Positions 62,587 to 64,000 of a DNA stretch of 64,000 nt are shown here, one piece after another. A model generated the notes under the pieces. That model did not search any database. It worked only from the letters and a program-made list of their open reading frames with translations, and was not told the origin of the DNA. The stretch is taken from assembly GCA_037179385.1 (NCBI GenBank), contig CM074189.1, forward strand, positions 22,815,648 to 22,879,647. The letters run 5' to 3'. The translations under genes and the position numbers were made by a program. How positions within the stretch are numbered: the stretch's first letter is position 1; each line of letters starts with the position of its first letter. Origin of the DNA: Holothuria scabra. Lineage: Eukaryota > Echinodermata > Holothuroidea > Aspidochirotida > Holothuriidae.

Positions 62587-63739
62587 AGTAAACACACTTG
62601 CGGGGGGGGGGGGTTGTCTCGCACTCACCTATTATTATAAACAATAGCAATCATCTGGGTAGCGTCCATCATTGGCCGTAAGCTGAAGTTTGTTGTCGCT
62701 CCTAAAAGTAAAACCGTCGACCGAATACTGCTGATCGATGACTGCATCAGTCGATGTGGGCTAAAGTTAGGTTCCAAATTGAAAATAATGGCTAGAGAAA
62801 CCAACTATCCCGGCGTGAAAACAGGCTACGAGGATGAAGATATCGCTACGGTCGAAAACAACGAAAGGAATACTCCGTGCATCTGTCCAAAAGAGAGTCA
62901 AATTCCAGTCCAGGGAAACTGTGCAATTAGCCTGGAGTGATCCACCAACGCACAGGAGAATTGTAGCACAAGCTGCTGTCCAGAGGACGAGAACAAGGGT
63001 GTAAAAACAGAGTTGAATGGGGACGTCTTGGCTGGAAATCTACGATGTAGATAGCTGTTAATGTCCACCCCTCAATCGGTGTGAAAGTCCGGTCCTGAAT
63101 TGGATTAATATGAAAGTTCGTTCCTTAATTGGGCTAGATAAATATGAAAGTCCGCTCCTCAATGAGATAAATGTGAGTGAAAATCCGCTGCTCCACCATT
63201 TAAGATAATGAGTTAAAGGTACAGGATCTTGAGGTGTAGCTCCAAACAAAAAACAGATGAGAGTTCCAGTTGAATTTAAATGATTTTATTCGATGATTTT
63301 AGTTCCACAAAAAGATGATCAAGTTTAATTATTCTGCCGACCTAATATGATTACTACGAACAAAGTTGACTACATGTTTCGGCTTCTAGGTGTGTTGCAC
63401 GAGTGTCCAGCTCGGAGGCTCAAACTTGTGAATCGTGCGAGCTCTGAACACCTGCAGTCCCCTGATTGGTCAAAAGTTATGATGCACCAATGTAAATACG
63501 TATAATGATATAGGTGACCAATGAGGAGGCTGCAAAGGGGGAAATTGGCCACACCTCGAAAATATGGGTAACAGTGTGCACGTGGAACTAGGGCGATGTA
63601 TTATGTCACGTCCACCGGTAATATGTGACAGGAAACAGGAAGGACCCTGGGAATCTAGAACAAAGAAAGGGCGAGTTGCTCGTAAAAAAAATAATGGCGT
63701 CTGGTAAAGGTCATGGAGATTGCACCATACTACATGACA
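62587..63739 (-). repeat. 5' LTR of the Ty3/gypsy element
   Basis: Counterpart of 35507-36645. The minus strand starts TGTCATGTAGTATGG. It carries the same GAAAGTCCGCTCCT-type short repeats (about 63075-63190) and a run of about 14 G at 62602-62614. The element's internal region begins just left of 62587; no clear tRNA primer-binding site was recognised there. Confidence 0.85.
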
Positions 63740-63789
63740 CTCATTTAACGAGTGCGATCATCTCGCACTTGACCCACGGTACTTGTTAG

Positions 63790-64000
63790 TGGTAGCCCAG
63801 GGCCTTGGAGGTAGATGAACGAGGTACCAATAACGAAGTATATCAGCATGAAGCGAGTCACCTGGGATGTTCAGATATTTGAGTCTGCCGTGCACCATCC
63901 GTTGCTAGTAGGTCTGGCTGCCATTTTGCAAAATGGCGGCCATGTTTTAAAAGCATCATTATGTTTGATAATAAAACTTCGATGGAACCTCCTATTAAAA
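63790..64000 (+). repeat. Diverged fragment of an LRR-array unit at the right edge
   Basis: Matches the part of the array unit that follows the exon: GTTGCTAGTAGGTCTGGC, the GCCATTTT-CAAAATG segment, and TTTGATAATAAAACTT. The exon side is not present; the gypsy LTR ends 50 bp to the left. It is cut by the window edge, so intact units may lie beyond. Confidence 0.75.

Larger units (their letters stand above)
35507..63739 (-). mobile_element. Ty3/gypsy LTR retrotransposon, split by a 19.7-kb insertion
   Basis: Two ~1.14-kb LTRs (35507-36645, 62587-63739) bound a minus-strand gag, protease, reverse transcriptase, RNase H and integrase series. Without the inserted T1 transposon (38386-58093) the element is about 8.5 kb. 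All coding parts carry stops or frameshifts and the reverse transcriptase has an internal deletion, so the element is not autonomous. The LTRs have diverged visibly, including indels, which suggests an old insertion. The right LTR is followed within 50 bp by a fragment of the LRR array unit, so the element probably inserted near another part of that repeat family. I could not find a 5-bp target duplication. Confidence 0.9.

Noticed and set aside
35507..63739. 5-bp target duplication of the gypsy element and a duplication for T2
   Set aside because: Bases outside the matched ends do not repeat convincingly, so none is claimed.

Overview
The window looks like non-coding, transposon-rich DNA of a metazoan, most likely an aquatic invertebrate. 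The grounds are AT-rich intergenic sequence, spliceosomal exons with polypyrimidine tracts, and fossils of Polinton, Ty3/gypsy, DIRS and hAT-like elements. I cannot name the species. No complete single-copy host gene is visible.

The notable locus is at 7.4-19.3 kb. It is a head-to-tail array of eight ~1.3-1.7 kb units on the + strand. Each unit carries one 63-bp mini-exon (7927, 9322, 10711, 12396, 14065, 15742, 17118, 18437) between a strong pyrimidine-rich AG acceptor and a GTGAGT donor. Each exon encodes exactly one 21-residue leucine-rich repeat (LRR) of the short small-leucine-rich-proteoglycan-like (S) type, and both flanking introns are phase 2. Any subset of exons could therefore be joined in frame. 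The amino-acid differences between exons fall mostly on the exposed positions of the predicted LRR beta-strand, while the introns are nearly identical. The locus was also duplicated as a block: flank, array, tail (7.1-22.5 kb), then flank, one exon-less unit, tail (22.5-30.4 kb, split by a 3.5-kb indel). A diverged unit fragment reappears at 63.79-64.0 kb, so the array family probably continues to the right.

Left edge (1-3.4 kb, minus strand): a decayed protein-primed family B DNA polymerase of Polinton/Maverick type with stops and frameshifts. From 3.5 to 7.1 kb there is intergenic sequence with simple repeats and hairpins.

35.5-63.7 kb is a stack of nested elements. A minus-strand Ty3/gypsy element (LTRs 35507-36645 and 62587-63739) is split inside its integrase by a DNA transposon with TTAA targets (T1, 38386-58093). 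T1 holds a hAT-like element (41299-43851) with a second hAT-like element inside it (42017-43151). T1 also holds a second terminal-inverted-repeat element (T2, 45728-58022), which in turn holds a hAT-like element (45972-47399) and a + strand DIRS-like retroelement (52681-57079). The retroelement coding regions carry stops, frameshifts or truncations. Two tandem-repeat families (about 340 bp at 23-24.6 kb and 155 bp at 44.5-44.9 kb) carry AGGTCA direct repeats resembling nuclear-receptor response elements.
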